A DNA stretch of 64,000 nt. It comes from Thermodesulfobacteriota bacterium. Lineage in GTDB: Bacteria; Desulfobacterota; GWC2-55-46. The position numbers and the translations under genes were made by a program. Positions 33,235-45,245 of the stretch are shown piece after piece; position 1 is the first letter of the stretch; each line of letters opens with the position of its first letter. The notes under the pieces are model-generated. The model did not search any database. It was not told the DNA's origin and saw only the letters and a list, made by a program, of their open reading frames with translations. The DNA lies in contig CP129479.1 of the NCBI GenBank assembly GCA_030583865.1, positions 2,442,819-2,506,818 on the forward strand, written 5' to 3'.

Positions 33235-35955
33235 TCAGAACAGGGTCCCGATGGCGAAATCCCATTCCGACCTGCTCTCGTCTTCGTCGGGGTCGAGATT
33301 GAACCCCAGCTCTATCCTTATGGGCCCTATGGGAGAGAACCACCTGAGGCCCGCCCCGACAGAGGTCTTCAAGTCGTCCAGGTCTATCGAGTCGAGGTAC
33401 GCGTTCCCGGCGTCGAAAAATACGAGCCCCCTTATGCTCTGCTCCGCGAAGAGCGGGAAAAGGTACTCGGCGTTGAAAACGAGCATGGACCTTCCACCGA
33501 TGAGGTCTCCGGTCGCGGGGTCCCTGGGGCTTACGGACCTCGTCTGGAAGCCCCTTATCGTGTTGATGCCGCCGAGGAAATACCTCTCATAGACCGGGGG
33601 CTCCCTGCCCTCGTAGCCCTGGACGTGGCCGGCCGAGCCGTGCAGCGATAGCACCGTGTCCCAGGGCATGGGGAAGTATTTGACCGCGTCGGCCTCGTAC
33701 TTGACGTAATAGCTCGTGCCGCCGAGCGGCCCGCCCGCGAATTCCGTCGTAAGCGTAACGACCGAGCCCTCGGACGGGAAAAAGGCGTCGTTCCTCGAAT
33801 CCCTCCGGGCCTGGAGCCTTATGCTGCTCTCGGTGCTCGTGCCCTCCTGCTCCTTTATGAGCGTGGACGCGGTGTCGGCCACGTCGGTTATGTGGACGTC
33901 CTCGAGCTTGTACGTGATATAGCCTCTCGTATACCGCTTCGTGAGCGGGAACCCGGCCCTGACGTTGAAGCCCTGCTTGCTCAGGTCGAAGTCAGGGTAC
34001 TCCCTCTCTGTGTTGTAGATGTCGAAGCCCGCGGATATGGGCCTGTCAAAGAGCCACGGCTCGGTTATGCCGAACACGTAGCGCGAGCTAGACGCGCTAA
34101 CGGTCCCCGAGAGGTCGAGCTTCAAGCCCGTGCCCATGAAGTTCGACTGCGAGATGGAAGCGGTGCCGATGACCTTGTCTACCGAGCTGTAGCCGAGGCC
34201 GAGCGAGATGGACCCCGTCGGCCTTTCCTTCACGCCCACGCCCAGGTTCATCCTGTCCGCCGCGCTCCCCCTGGTCTCGGTTATCTGCACGTCCTCGAAG
34301 TAGCCGAGCCTGCGGAGGTTCCCGCGCGCCCTCTTGAGCTCGGTCGAAGAGTAGAGCTCGCCCTCGCCTATGGGGACCTCCCTCCTTATGACCTTGTCCC
34401 TGGTGCGGGTATTGCCCGTAATATCTATCTTCTCTATGTAGACCAGCTCGTTCTTGGCGATATTCAGGGTTATATCGATCGTACGGGCCTCCTGGTCGAC
34501 CCTGGTTTCGGGCCTCACCTCCGCGTACGCGTAGCCCTTTTCGCCGTAGATGTCGGTAACCGCCTCTATGCCCCCGGCGAGCCTGCTCCTGCTGAAGACC
34601 TGGCCGGTTTCGAGACCGAGCTTTTTGAGCACCTCCTCCTTTGGGACCAGGAGGTCGCCGGCGGCGTCGAGCTTCCCTACGCTGAACCGGGCCCCCTCGG
34701 AGACGGCTATCGTTATATAGAACCAGCGCTTGTCTTCGCTGAGGAGCACCCTCGAATCGAGTATGTCCGCGTTTATATAGCCGTTGTCGAAATACAGGTT
34801 CATTATGAGGGCCAGGTCGTTCTGGTAGATGAACTCGTTGAACTTCCCGGACTTTGTGAGGGCGGTAAAGAACCCGACCTCTTTCGTGTTCATAGCCTTT
34901 TTGAGCCTGGAACCGCTGAACGCCTCGTTCCCGATGAAGGTTATCCTCTTTACCTTTACCTCGGGCCCTTCCTCTATCCTGAACGCCACGGTGGCATCGG
35001 TCCCGTCGCTCTCTACCAGAGGCGTGATGGTTGCGAGGTAGAAGCCCTCGTCCTCGTATAGCTTCTTTATCCTCTCGGCGTCCCCGGCAAGGAGCACCCT
35101 GTCGAGCACCCTGTTCGTCCGGAGCGTCACCGTCTCCTCAAGCTGCTCGAGCTTTATCTCCTTGTTCCCCCGGTACTCTATCCGCCTTACGAAGGGCAGC
35201 TCCTTTACAATGAAGGCGAGGACCCTCCCGGATGCCGTCTCCGAAAGGACTGCCGAGACGTCGTCGAAGTATCCGGTCGCGTATATGGCCCGTATGTCCT
35301 CCCTTACGGTGTCGTGTGAAAAGGGCTCGCCCTCCCTGCTCTTCACTTTCCGGAGGACCGCTTCGGAGTCGACCCTCCTGTTTCCGGAGACGGCTATCCT
35401 GTCTACTATGCCTTCTTTCTCAACAGGCCTCTCCCTGAGCGCCGAGGCCATTGCCGCGGGCATCTCGACGGCCTTGGCCCTTATCCTTCGAAGGAGTTCG
35501 GCCTCGGATACCGAACTCTCGAAATAAAAGGCCTTGGGAGCGCCGTCCTTCAAGTCAAGGACCCGCCAGTCCGCGCTCGATGTCCGGCCCACCCTGGTGA
35601 TTGAGCCGAGCACCGCGAAATCCGCCCTCACCCTGGACGCGATATCAAAGGCGGCCTCCTCGCCGAAGCTGGTTATGCCCTCGTCCAGCATGAGCCGCCT
35701 CGTCTCCTCGATGCCCACGACCTCTATCCCGGCGCTCCCGTCGAGCGTGGAGGCCAGGGCCTCCATGATGTTCCTCCGCAGCGTCGAGATATCGCCCTCG
35801 GCGTGCAGCTCAAAGGGCAGCACCAGCACCCTCAGGCCCTCGGCAAAAGACAGGGAGGGGATGAGGAGAAAGAGGAGCGTCAAAAAAAAACGGAAAAAGG
35901 CGGCCGGGAACCACGTTCCAGGCCGGGCCGGTCCCATTGGATTCCGTAACGTCAT
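33235..35955 (-). CDS. bamA: Outer-membrane protein assembly factor BamA with extra N-terminal domain
   Basis: The barrel that inserts outer-membrane proteins. From ATG 35955 the product is 906 residues: signal peptide (FFRFFLTLLFLLIPSLSFA), a domain of about 130 residues before the first POTRA (LRVLVLPFELHAEGDIS...VVGIEETRRLMLDEGI...FAVLGSITRVG), five POTRA repeats (from about IAVSGNRRVDSEAV), and a 16-strand barrel whose last strand ends WDFAIGTLF. The extra domain has the TolB-N/FlgO-like pattern. The barrel shows the RGF motif in IRGFQTRS. The start is uncertain: GGGG precedes ATG 35955 by ten bases. Confidence 0.9.
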   Translation of the reverse strand: MTLRNPMGPARPGTWFPAAFFRFFLTLLFLLIPSLSFAEGLRVLVLPFELHAEGDISTLRRNIMEALASTLDGSAGIEVVGIEETRRLMLDEGITSFGEEAAFDIASRVRADFAVLGSITRVGRTSSADWRVLDLKDGAPKAFYFESSVSEAELLRRIRAKAVEMPAAMASALRERPVEKEGIVDRIAVSGNRRVDSEAVLRKVKSREGEPFSHDTVREDIRAIYATGYFDDVSAVLSETASGRVLAFIVKELPFVRRIEYRGNKEIKLEQLEETVTLRTNRVLDRVLLAGDAERIKKLYEDEGFYLATITPLVESDGTDATVAFRIEEGPEVKVKRITFIGNEAFSGSRLKKAMNTKEVGFFTALTKSGKFNEFIYQNDLALIMNLYFDNGYINADILDSRVLLSEDKRWFYITIAVSEGARFSVGKLDAAGDLLVPKEEVLKKLGLETGQVFSRSRLAGGIEAVTDIYGEKGYAYAEVRPETRVDQEARTIDITLNIAKNELVYIEKIDITGNTRTRDKVIRREVPIGEGELYSSTELKRARGNLRRLGYFEDVQITETRGSAADRMNLGVGVKERPTGSISLGLGYSSVDKVIGTASISQSNFMGTGLKLDLSGTVSASSSRYVFGITEPWLFDRPISAGFDIYNTEREYPDFDLSKQGFNVRAGFPLTKRYTRGYITYKLEDVHITDVADTASTLIKEQEGTSTESSIRLQARRDSRNDAFFPSEGSVVTLTTEFAGGPLGGTSYYVKYEADAVKYFPMPWDTVLSLHGSAGHVQGYEGREPPVYERYFLGGINTIRGFQTRSVSPRDPATGDLIGGRSMLVFNAEYLFPLFAEQSIRGLVFFDAGNAYLDSIDLDDLKTSVGAGLRWFSPIGPIRIELGFNLDPDEDESRSEWDFAIGTLF

Positions 35956-36061
35956 GCTTCGCGTGCCCCTGCCGATTCCTGAGGACAGCCGTACACAGAA
36001 GGCGCCTCGATTCTCTATGCCCCCTCGCGGGAGGTCTTTTCTGAACAATTATTCCAGGCGG

Positions 36062-36733
36062 CTATTCCTCTATCCTGCCGTCGACCATCTTAAGCCGCCT
36101 GCCGAGCCTGGAGGCAAGGCCTTCGTTATGCGTCACTATGACCATGGCAGTACCCATGCTTTGGTTGAGGTCAAAGAGGAGGTTGAATACCTCATCCCCG
36201 GTCCGGGTGTCCAGGTTCCCGGTCGGCTCGTCCGCAAGGACGACCTCCGGCGATTGCATCAGCGCGCGTACTATGGCCGCCCGCTGCTGCTCCCCTCCCG
36301 AGAGCTCCCCTGGTTTGTGGTCGAGCCTCGCCCCGAGGCCCACCTCGGAAAGGAGCTTTGCCGCCCGCTCCCTCGCGGCTTTAAGGCCGCCCCCTCCTAT
36401 GAGCGCCGGGAGCATGACGTTCTCAAGCGCCGTGAACTCCGGCAGCAGATGGTGGAACTGGAAGACGAACCCCATGTGCCTGTTCCGGAAGGCAGCGAGC
36501 TTGCCGTCGTCATACCCGAATACCGGCTCCCCCTTGAAGGACACCTCCCCGGAAGTCGGCCTGTCGAGGGCGCCGAGAATATTCAAGAGCGTCGATTTCC
36601 CGGCGCCCGAAGCGCCCACCACGGCGATAGTCTCGCCCTTTGCTATGGAAAGGTCGATGCCCTTGAGGACCTCGACCCTCTTTCCAGCCCCCCCGTATGT
36701 CTTACTGAGCCCTGCTGCCCTTATGAGTTCCAT
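36062..36733 (-). CDS. lolD: Lipoprotein-releasing ABC transporter ATPase LolD
   Basis: The ATPase that powers extraction of lipoproteins from the inner membrane. The 223 residues contain [24 protein letters not shown]-loop [20 protein letters not shown], signature [16 protein letters not shown], and [12 protein letters not shown], the usual MacB/LolD-type sequence. The adjacent permease at 36771 and lolA in the window give the assignment. It precedes bamA on the minus strand by about 100 bases. Confidence 0.9.
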   Translation of the reverse strand: MELIRAAGLSKTYGGAGKRVEVLKGIDLSIAKGETIAVVGASGAGKSTLLNILGALDRPTSGEVSFKGEPVFGYDDGKLAAFRNRHMGFVFQFHHLLPEFTALENVMLPALIGGGGLKAARERAAKLLSEVGLGARLDHKPGELSGGEQQRAAIVRALMQSPEVVLADEPTGNLDTRTGDEVFNLLFDLNQSMGTAMVIVTHNEGLASRLGRRLKMVDGRIEE

Positions 36734-36770
36734 GGTACCGGTCCCTGAGCGGAAAGACCGTCCGGCCCGC

Positions 36771-38030
36771 TCATTCGTATCTCAGCCCCTCGACGGGGTC
36801 GAACCTCGACGCCTGCCACGAGGGATAGAGCGTCGCGAGAAAGCTTATGCCTATGGAGATGGCGACTATGGCCGCCACCACCAGAGGCTCGACCTTCGAA
36901 GGGAAGGTGTCGATGTAATATATGGACGGGGGCAGCACCTGGAACTGGAAGACCCTCTCGATGAACTGTATTATCTTTTCGAGGTTCAGGGCCGCCGCTA
37001 CCCCCAGGGCCGTGCCCAAAGCCGTGCCCGTTACCCCGATGATTATGCCCTCCACCATGAATATCCGCATGATGCCGCCCGATGTGGCGCCGAGGCTCTT
37101 GAGTATGGCTATGTCCTTGCCCTTTTCCATGACGACCATTATGAGGGTGCTTATGATGTTCATGGCCGCGACCAGTATGATGAGCGTGAGTATTATGAAC
37201 ATGGCCGCCTTCTCGAGCTTCAGGGCCGAGAAAAGGTTCCTGTTCATCTCCATCCACGTCCGCGTCCAGTAGGGGCCGCGCAGCTCCATCATTATGAGGT
37301 CCGCGACCTCCTCCGCCTTGTAGATGTCCCGTATCTTGACCTCCACCCCGGAGACGGCGTCCCCCATCCTGAAGAAGCCCTGGGCGTTCTCGATGGACAT
37401 GAAGGCCAGGGACGAGTCGTACTCGTACATGCCGAGCTCGAAAACGCCCGCCACCCTGAACGCCGCCATCCTGGGCACCGGCCCTGCCGGGGTCATTTTG
37501 CCCATCGGCGATATCACGCTTATGTCGTCGCCCACTGAGACGCCCAAGTTCCTCGCTAGCTCACTGCCGATGAGTATGCCCGGCGCGCCTGCTCCTCCAC
37601 CGATGGCGGGCCTCAAGCCCTCCATCGAGCCTTCCTTGACCTTGCCCGGAAGGACCGCGACCTCGCCTATCGTCTCCAGCTCCAGCCCCCTTATGACCGC
37701 GCCGACGACCCCCCCGGGCGCGGATATCATGGCCTGGTTGTATGTAAACGGGGTCGCGCCCACGACGCCGTTTACCTTGCGCACCTTTTCCGCGACCTCC
37801 GCGTACCCGGACATCGGCGAGCCGAGCTCGGTCACGACCACGTTGGCGTTTATCCCCAATATCTTTTCCCTCAGGTCCTCCTCGAAGCCGGTCATTACGG
37901 AGAGGACGATTATGAGGGCCGTCACGCCGACGGTTATGCCGGCTATGGAGATGAAGGTTATGACCGAGATAAAGGTCTGTTTCCTCTTGGCCTTGAGGTA
38001 GCGGAGCCCTATGAAAAGCTCATATGACAT
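36771..38030 (-). CDS. lolC: Lipoprotein-releasing ABC permease LolC/LolE type
   Basis: A 419-residue inner-membrane permease of the LolC/E family. The start [33 protein letters not shown] is the family signature (first span), followed by the large periplasmic domain (about 50-270) and three C-terminal spans ([72 protein letters not shown]). Only one permease gene is present, so it may work as a homodimer (LolF-like) rather than as a LolC/LolE pair. It precedes lolD by 37 bases. Confidence 0.9.
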   Translation of the reverse strand: MSYELFIGLRYLKAKRKQTFISVITFISIAGITVGVTALIIVLSVMTGFEEDLREKILGINANVVVTELGSPMSGYAEVAEKVRKVNGVVGATPFTYNQAMISAPGGVVGAVIRGLELETIGEVAVLPGKVKEGSMEGLRPAIGGGAGAPGILIGSELARNLGVSVGDDISVISPMGKMTPAGPVPRMAAFRVAGVFELGMYEYDSSLAFMSIENAQGFFRMGDAVSGVEVKIRDIYKAEEVADLIMMELRGPYWTRTWMEMNRNLFSALKLEKAAMFIILTLIILVAAMNIISTLIMVVMEKGKDIAILKSLGATSGGIMRIFMVEGIIIGVTGTALGTALGVAAALNLEKIIQFIERVFQFQVLPPSIYYIDTFPSKVEPLVVAAIVAISIGISFLATLYPSWQASRFDPVEGLRYE

Positions 38031-38098
38031 TGGCGTTCCGTCTCTCCGGATGCTAGCCCGGCTGCATTAAAAAAGCAGCGGGAAAATGGTTAAAAGGC

Positions 38099-39586
<1,488 letters not shown>

Positions 39587-39783
39587 CTCAAGAAAGGATT
39601 ACCGGGCGCGCCTGCAGGGCCACCTTCCAGAAAAACCCAGCAGGAAGGCGGACTTCCCCAATCAGGACAGGCCTGAAGATTAATGATAAAAGTTATCTCA
39701 TTTAATGGTGTGAGTCAAGGTAAAACCGCGGATTTTCAGGCGGTTATTGGGGTGGACCGGCCTATTCGGGTCCATCGAGGCGA

Positions 39784-40905
39784 TCAGGCCGAGAGCCCGC
39801 CGTGAGGCAACTCTTCATAGGGTCTTCCGAGCGCGGCGGCCACGTTCCGGTGCACGATCTTCCCGTCGAGCACATTGGCTCCGCGCCTGAGGGCTTCTGA
39901 AGAGGCCAGCGCCCTTTTGACACCCTGGCTGGACAAAGCCAGGACATAGGGGAGGGTAGCGTTCGCGAGGGCGAAGGTCGAGGTCCTCGGGACGGCCCCC
40001 GGCATGTTGGCGACCCCGTAATGGAGCACCCCATCCTCCACATAGACCGGGTCGGAATGGGTGGTGGGCCTTATGGATTCCACACAGCCGCCCTGGTCGA
40101 CCGATACGTCCACGATGACAGCGCCTTTTTTCATGAGCCGGAGCATGTCCCTTGTTACGAGCCTCGGGGTCCTTGAGCCGGGTATATGTACCGCGCCTAT
40201 CAAGAGGTCAGAGCGCCTAAGGCACGTCTCAATATTGTGTGAATTGGAATAGAGCGTTTCCACCTTTACGCCGAAGAGGTCGTCAAGGCATCTCAGGCGC
40301 GCCGCGTTCGTATCGAGGACGGTTACGCGCGCCCCCAGGCCCACCGCCATCTTCGCGGCGTTCGCGCCCGCGACCCCGGCGCCTATTATGGTGACCGCCC
40401 CGGCCTCGACTCCGGGTACTCCGCTTAGAAGCACGCCCCTTCCGCCCTGCGGCTTAGCAAGGTAATGCGCGCCCGCAAGCACGGCGAGCCTCCCGGCCAC
40501 CTCGCTCATGGGCGCGAGGACCGGGAGCGTATGGTCCGGGAGTTCTATTGTCTCGTAGGCGATCGCAGCCACGCCCTTTTCTATTAGCTCCCCGGCAAGG
40601 CGGTGGTCTGCGGCAAGGTGGAAGAATGTGAATACGGCAAGGCCGGGCCTGAGATAGGCGTACTCCTCCGGCCTCGGCTCCTTTACCTTCACGACCAGCT
40701 CCGAGCGCGACCAGACTTCGGAGGCGGACTGGACAATTTCCGCGCCAGCCCCCCTGTATTCCTCATCGGATATGGAACTCCCCTGCCCTGCCCCCTTTTC
40801 GACCAGGACCGCGTGGCCGCCCTCCTTGAGGGCCCTTGCGCCGGCAGGCACAAGCCCCACCCGGAACTCGTTGTCCTTTATCTCCCTGGGTACTCCGATT
40901 ATCAT
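39784..40905 (-). CDS. ald: Alanine dehydrogenase
   Basis: It interconverts alanine and pyruvate plus ammonia with NAD. The 373 residues start [18 protein letters not shown], the N-terminal signature of the family, with [12 protein letters not shown] (Lys and Glu of the active site), [22 protein letters not shown], Rossmann [21 protein letters not shown] and [15 protein letters not shown] with the catalytic Asp. The end is [12 protein letters not shown] is six bases before the ATG. No transporter or regulator is adjacent. Confidence 0.95.
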   Translation of the reverse strand: MIIGVPREIKDNEFRVGLVPAGARALKEGGHAVLVEKGAGQGSSISDEEYRGAGAEIVQSASEVWSRSELVVKVKEPRPEEYAYLRPGLAVFTFFHLAADHRLAGELIEKGVAAIAYETIELPDHTLPVLAPMSEVAGRLAVLAGAHYLAKPQGGRGVLLSGVPGVEAGAVTIIGAGVAGANAAKMAVGLGARVTVLDTNAARLRCLDDLFGVKVETLYSNSHNIETCLRRSDLLIGAVHIPGSRTPRLVTRDMLRLMKKGAVIVDVSVDQGGCVESIRPTTHSDPVYVEDGVLHYGVANMPGAVPRTSTFALANATLPYVLALSSQGVKRALASSEALRRGANVLDGKIVHRNVAAALGRPYEELPHGGLSA

Positions 40906-41001
40906 TACTGCCCTGCCAAAAGACTTTGATTTTCAATAACTTGGGGCCGCCGTCCCCGCAAGGACAGGCTATCAGTTTTGCGCCGGGTAGTCAAGGCCGG
41001 C

Positions 41002-42171
41002 TCAAAACTGCTTCTCCCTGGCTTCCCTAATGAGCGGAAAAACTGTGTGCTTCAGGTAATACAGGTCGGCCTCCACGGTCTTCATCTCCTCGTCCCGGAG
41101 CGTGAAGGGCGTTATGGGTGTGTCCCGGAGATAGGCGCTGCGGAAGATGTCGCCGTTCCTCCTTAGAAAGTCCTCGGGGATGACGTCGCGGGCGCTGAGC
41201 CCGTTCATCCTGCCCCAGGCGAGCGTCCACGCCCTCGCGACATTCGAGAGGTCGTAGCCGCCTCCGCCCAGGGCGACCCAGGGGAGCCTGAATGAACGGA
41301 AACGCTCGACCATCTTCTCGAAACTGTTCGTCGTAAGGCTTAAGTGCGTAAGGGGGTCTGTCTCGAATGAATCCACCCCGAGCTGGGTTACCAGCACGTC
41401 CGGCTGGAACTCCTCTATGAAGGGCGGGACCACCTCCTCGAATACCTTAAGATAAAGCTCGTCGCCCGTGGAAGGCGGAAGCGGCATATTTACCGAAAAG
41501 CCCCTGCCGCTGCCCACCCCTATGTCGGTCACTAACCCCGTGCCGGGAAAGAGCCACTGCCCGCTCTCGTGGATGGATATCGTGAGCACCCGGTCGGTGT
41601 CGTAGAAGGCGTACTCGACGCCGTCGCCGTGATGGGCGTCTATGTCCACATAGGCCACGCGCTTTCCGAGGTTTACGAGGTATTTTATCGCTATTGCGGC
41701 GTCGTTTATGTAGCAGAACCCCGAGGCCCTGCCGGGCATGGCGTGGTGGAGCCCTCCCGCGATGTTGAAGGCCGTCTCGGCCTTGCCCTCTGCCACGAGC
41801 TCCGCTGCCTGGAGGGATGCGCCGGCAGAGAGGGCCGACCACTCGTACATCCCGTTGAAGACCGGGTTGTCCGCGAACCCGAGGCCGTGTAGCGACCCGC
41901 CCACCGGGATTATCCCGGTGTTCGCCTCCTTCAGCACCCTCACGTAATCAGGGGTGTGGAAGAGAAGGATGTCTGATTCGCTTGCATGCGCGGCCTCGAC
42001 AACGACCGACGAGTTGAGGCCCAGGAGGCCCGATTCCCTGATAAGCTCATAGGTGAGGCGGAGCCTCACAGGCTTCATCGGGTGGTCTATGCCGTAGTAA
42101 AAGGAGCCGAACCTGTCGGAGTAAACAAAGGCGGTCCTGGCCTTCCCGCCCCTTGCCCGCTGTCTACTCAT
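41002..42171 (-). CDS. acuC: Histone deacetylase-like protein AcuC
   Basis: A 389-residue zinc-dependent deacetylase-fold protein of the arginase/HDAC superfamily, AcuC subtype. It shows HPMKPVRLRLTYELI near the start, GGLHHAMPGRASGFCYINDAA (HH active-site pair), VAYVDIDAHHGDGVEYAFYD (DxDxHHG zinc motif), SIHESGQWLFPGTG, and LGGGGYDLSNVARAW. The Tyr of the C-terminal GGY motif is present. In Bacillus AcuC acts in acetyl-CoA synthetase deacetylation with acetoin use; no acuA or acs is nearby here. The start overlaps the end of the MacB-like permease gene by eight bases. Confidence 0.9.
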   Translation of the reverse strand: MSRQRARGGKARTAFVYSDRFGSFYYGIDHPMKPVRLRLTYELIRESGLLGLNSSVVVEAAHASESDILLFHTPDYVRVLKEANTGIIPVGGSLHGLGFADNPVFNGMYEWSALSAGASLQAAELVAEGKAETAFNIAGGLHHAMPGRASGFCYINDAAIAIKYLVNLGKRVAYVDIDAHHGDGVEYAFYDTDRVLTISIHESGQWLFPGTGLVTDIGVGSGRGFSVNMPLPPSTGDELYLKVFEEVVPPFIEEFQPDVLVTQLGVDSFETDPLTHLSLTTNSFEKMVERFRSFRLPWVALGGGGYDLSNVARAWTLAWGRMNGLSARDVIPEDFLRRNGDIFRSAYLRDTPITPFTLRDEEMKTVEADLYYLKHTVFPLIREAREKQF

Positions 42172-43372
42172 ACCTTAGCGCCTCTATGGGGTCCATGAGC
42201 GAGGCCTTCCGCGCAGGGTAAATGCCGAACACAAGCCCCACCAGCGCGGAAAAGAGGAAGCCCAGCACGACGGACCAGAATGTAATCACGGTTTCCCACT
42301 CGCCGAACTTCGAAAGGAGCACCGCCATTGACGAGCCCGCGGCTACCCCTATGAGCCCGCCGCAAATTGTTATGACAAGCGCCTCTATGAGGAACTGCTT
42401 CAAGATATCGCTCCTCCTTGCGCCGACCGCCATCCTCACGCCTATTTCCCTTGTCCGCTCGGTCACGGAGACGAGCATTATGTTCATGACGCCTATGCCG
42501 CCCACGAGGAGCGACACCGCGGCTATGCCGGAAAGGAGGACGGTAAAGGTGCGCGAGGTCTCCTCGAGAGTCCTTACCATCTCGGTAAAGTCCCTTATGG
42601 TGAAATCCGAGACGGCCCCGGGCGCTATCCTGTGCCTCTCGCGCAGAAGCCGCTCGAGGTCCTCTTTCACCCTGGGTATCAGGGACGCGTCCTCGACCTG
42701 GATATTTATGTCGTTCAGGTAGACCTGGCTGAATAGCCGCCTCTGGGCGGTCGATATGGGGATGAAGACCTGGTCGTCAGGGTCCGACCAGGAGCTCTGC
42801 CCCTTTGGGAGCATTATTCCTATTACCGTGAACGTCTGGCCCTGGATCTTTATCTCCTCGCCAAGGGCCGGACTGTCCCCGAAAAGGTCCTTTCTCACGG
42901 TATTGCCGAGCACCGCGACCCTTCTCATCACCTTTATATCAGTTTCGTCCAGGAAATGCCCTTCCGCAACCTGAAAATTATTTATGCCGGGATATTCGAT
43001 GGTTGTGCCGGTTATCATCGTGTTCGCGTTCCTGCTCCCGTACTTGACCTGGCTTGAGCGGCCCGCCACAGGCGCGAGCGCCCGTATGCCGGGCACCTCC
43101 CTTGCTATCGCCTCGGCGTCCTTCAAGGTGAGCGTCTCGACCGCCCCCGTCCTTATGTGCCCCATCCTTGCCGAGCCGGGGCGGACGCGAAGGAGGTTCG
43201 TGCCGAACCTGGAGATGGACTCCATGACCTGCTGCTTCGCTCCCTCGCCTATTGAAAGCATCGAGATTATCGAGGCAACGCCGATTATTATGCCGAGCAT
43301 GGTGAGCGCGGTGCGCATCTTGTTTGCCAGGATGCCCCTCAACGCCACCTTTATGACCTGCGCGAGTACCAT
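42164..43372 (-). CDS. MacB-type ABC transporter permease
   Basis: A 402-residue MacB/FtsX-type inner-membrane permease. It begins VALRGILANKMRTALTMLGIIIGVASIISM with GEGAKQ, typical of MacB permeases, has a large periplasmic domain (about 45-280), three more membrane spans (VLLSGIAAVSLLVGGIGVMNIML, VITICGGLIGVAAGSSMAVL, VLGFLFSALVGLVFGIYPARKAS), and ends LMDPIEALRYE. Encoded separately from its ATPase, 28 bases downstream of it. It works with the adaptor and TolC-like genes as a tripartite efflux or export system; the substrate is unknown. Confidence 0.9.
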   Translation of the reverse strand: MVLAQVIKVALRGILANKMRTALTMLGIIIGVASIISMLSIGEGAKQQVMESISRFGTNLLRVRPGSARMGHIRTGAVETLTLKDAEAIAREVPGIRALAPVAGRSSQVKYGSRNANTMITGTTIEYPGINNFQVAEGHFLDETDIKVMRRVAVLGNTVRKDLFGDSPALGEEIKIQGQTFTVIGIMLPKGQSSWSDPDDQVFIPISTAQRRLFSQVYLNDINIQVEDASLIPRVKEDLERLLRERHRIAPGAVSDFTIRDFTEMVRTLEETSRTFTVLLSGIAAVSLLVGGIGVMNIMLVSVTERTREIGVRMAVGARRSDILKQFLIEALVITICGGLIGVAAGSSMAVLLSKFGEWETVITFWSVVLGFLFSALVGLVFGIYPARKASLMDPIEALRYE

Positions 43373-43399
43373 ATGTCTACCGGACCCCGGCTCATGGGC

Positions 43400-44065
43400 T
43401 CATGCCGCCCCGAAGAGCACCTTTCCGTCCCTTAGCGTTATTACCCTCTCTGAATGCGCCGCGATTTCGTTATCATGAGTTACGACCACGAGGGTCGAGC
43501 CTTTCCCGTGAAGGTCCTTGAAAAGCTCCATGACCTCGGCTCCGGTGCGCGAGTCGAGGTTGCCTGTCGGCTCGTCGCAGAGTATGATGGGCGGCTTCAT
43601 CACTATCGCCCGGGCTATCGCCACTCTCTGCCTCTGCCCGCCGGAGAGCTCGTTGGGCCTGTGCCCCATCCTATTCTCCAGCCCGACTTCCCTCAAGGCC
43701 TCTGCCGCTATCCGGGCCGCCCCCTCCACCCCGGCGTAGAGGAGCGGAAGCTCGACGTTCTCAAGCGCGGTCTGACGGGCGAGGAGGTTGAAGCTCTGGA
43801 ACACGAAACCGATGTTCCTGTTCCTCACGGCAGCTAGGCCGTTGTCGTCCATCTCCTCGACCCTTATGCCGTTAAGGGTATAGGCGCCTCCAGTCGGCCT
43901 GTCAAGGCACCCTATTATATTCATTAGAGTGGATTTGCCGCTCCCCGATGGGCCCATTATGGAGACGAACTCGCCTTTTGCAATGCGGAGGTCGACAGAA
44001 GACAGGGCCTCAACCCGCTGGCCGCCCAAAAAATAGGTCTTTGTTATTCCCTTGAGTTCTATCAT
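43400..44065 (-). CDS. MacB-type ABC transporter ATPase
   Basis: A 221-residue ATPase: [25 protein letters not shown]-loop [21 protein letters not shown], signature [34 protein letters not shown]. It belongs to the LolD/MacB ATPase class. It is followed by the permease gene and preceded by the adaptor gene, so the unit reads TolC-like, adaptor, ATPase, permease. The gap to the adaptor stop is 37 bases. Confidence 0.9.
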   Translation of the reverse strand: MIELKGITKTYFLGGQRVEALSSVDLRIAKGEFVSIMGPSGSGKSTLMNIIGCLDRPTGGAYTLNGIRVEEMDDNGLAAVRNRNIGFVFQSFNLLARQTALENVELPLLYAGVEGAARIAAEALREVGLENRMGHRPNELSGGQRQRVAIARAIVMKPPIILCDEPTGNLDSRTGAEVMELFKDLHGKGSTLVVVTHDNEIAAHSERVITLRDGKVLFGAA

Positions 44066-44102
44066 TCATTCTATGGCCGGAAGAGGCCTGTATCCGTACT
44101 CG

Positions 44103-45245
44103 TCAGATGAGGAACCTTCTCCTCCTGTTGTCCTTCCTGTCGGGGCTCACCGGCGATGTTACGACCTCGGCCCCCTCGCCGATGCCTCCCTTTACTTCGA
44201 TCAGGGTCCCGTCGGTCTCGCCTGTCTCTACCTGCACGAATTCCTGCTCCCTGCCCTTTACGACGTAAACCCCGGTTTTCCTGTTAAGCGTCTTTATGGC
44301 CTCCCTCGGGACAAGGACCACGCCGTTTTTAGTGCTCGTTACTATCTTTACGTCAGCGGTCATGCCCGGCTTAAGGAGCGCCTTGTCCCTGTCCGTGACC
44401 CTCACGACCACGTCGAAGACCGTTATTGCCATCTCGGTCCTCCCCTTGGGCGCGACCCGCTCGACCGCCCCCTGGAACTTCCTTCCCGGCAGGGAATCGG
44501 CCCTCACTTCCACGTCCTGCCCGGGCCTTATCTTCGAGATGTCCACCTCGTCTATGTGCGCGGTGACGAATATGTCGTCAAGGTTGGCGATGCTGAATAT
44601 CTGCGTGCCGTCGGAGGCGGACGAGATGGTCGATGATATGACCTGCCCCCTGTCCACGAACTTCTTCAGTATCGTCCCTGTGAAAGGCGACTTTATCTTC
44701 GTGTCAGCGAGCCTGTCCCTGGCCTCTTTAAGCGCCTCTGCGGACTGCAGGAGCTCGGCCTCCGAGAGCTTCACGTCGGCCCCGGCCTTCTCGAAAACTA
44801 TCTCGGAATCATCGAGTTCCTGCCGCGAGATGATGCCGTCCTCATAGAGCGTCCCCTGCCTTTTGAGCCTCACCCCGGCGTCCTTGAGGGCTATCCTGGC
44901 CTTCTCAAGCCTCGCCTCGGCCATGAGGAGCACCGCCTCGGCCTGCTTTGCCCTGGCCTCCTCGGTTGCCGGGTCGAGGCTTACTACCACCTCGCCTTTT
45001 TTCACCAGGTCGCCCTCGTTGAACGGGAAGTCTATTATCTCGCCGCCCGCCTTGCTCTTGACTATGACCTCGACCTCGGGGTTTATGACCCCGTTGGCAG
45101 CGGCCTCTATCTTGAGGTCCCCTATCCCGGCCTTTGCGGTCTTTCTCTCTTCCGCGCCCGTGCCTTGCCCGGCGCTCAGCCAGAATGCCGCGACGGCTGC
45201 CAGGATAACGGCCGCTCCGAGCCCGAACAATATCTTCTTTTTCAT
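44103..45245 (-). CDS. Periplasmic adaptor (membrane-fusion protein), MacA/HlyD type
   Basis: A 380-residue adaptor. The N-terminus is a signal-anchor (KKILFGLGAAVILAAVAAFWLSAG), then a lipoyl half-motif (AAANGVINPEVEVIVKSKAGGEIIDFPFNEGDLVKKGEVV), a hairpin coiled coil (about 90-190), the second lipoyl half (IKSPFTGTILKKFVDRGQVISS) and a beta-barrel domain with IRPGQDVEVRADSLPG. It bridges the ATPase/permease to the TolC-like channel. The start overlaps the TolC-like gene by four bases. Confidence 0.9.
   Translation of the reverse strand: MKKKILFGLGAAVILAAVAAFWLSAGQGTGAEERKTAKAGIGDLKIEAAANGVINPEVEVIVKSKAGGEIIDFPFNEGDLVKKGEVVVSLDPATEEARAKQAEAVLLMAEARLEKARIALKDAGVRLKRQGTLYEDGIISRQELDDSEIVFEKAGADVKLSEAELLQSAEALKEARDRLADTKIKSPFTGTILKKFVDRGQVISSTISSASDGTQIFSIANLDDIFVTAHIDEVDISKIRPGQDVEVRADSLPGRKFQGAVERVAPKGRTEMAITVFDVVVRVTDRDKALLKPGMTADVKIVTSTKNGVVLVPREAIKTLNRKTGVYVVKGREQEFVQVETGETDGTLIEVKGGIGEGAEVVTSPVSPDRKDNRRRRFLI

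Noticed and set aside
33892-35061. Long plus-strand open frame opposite bamA (389 codons), and a similar one opposite lolC-lolD (36138-37538)
   Set aside because: They are antisense to clear bamA, lolD and lolC genes; high GC and codon bias alone keep such frames open. No ribosome-binding site or recognisable protein.
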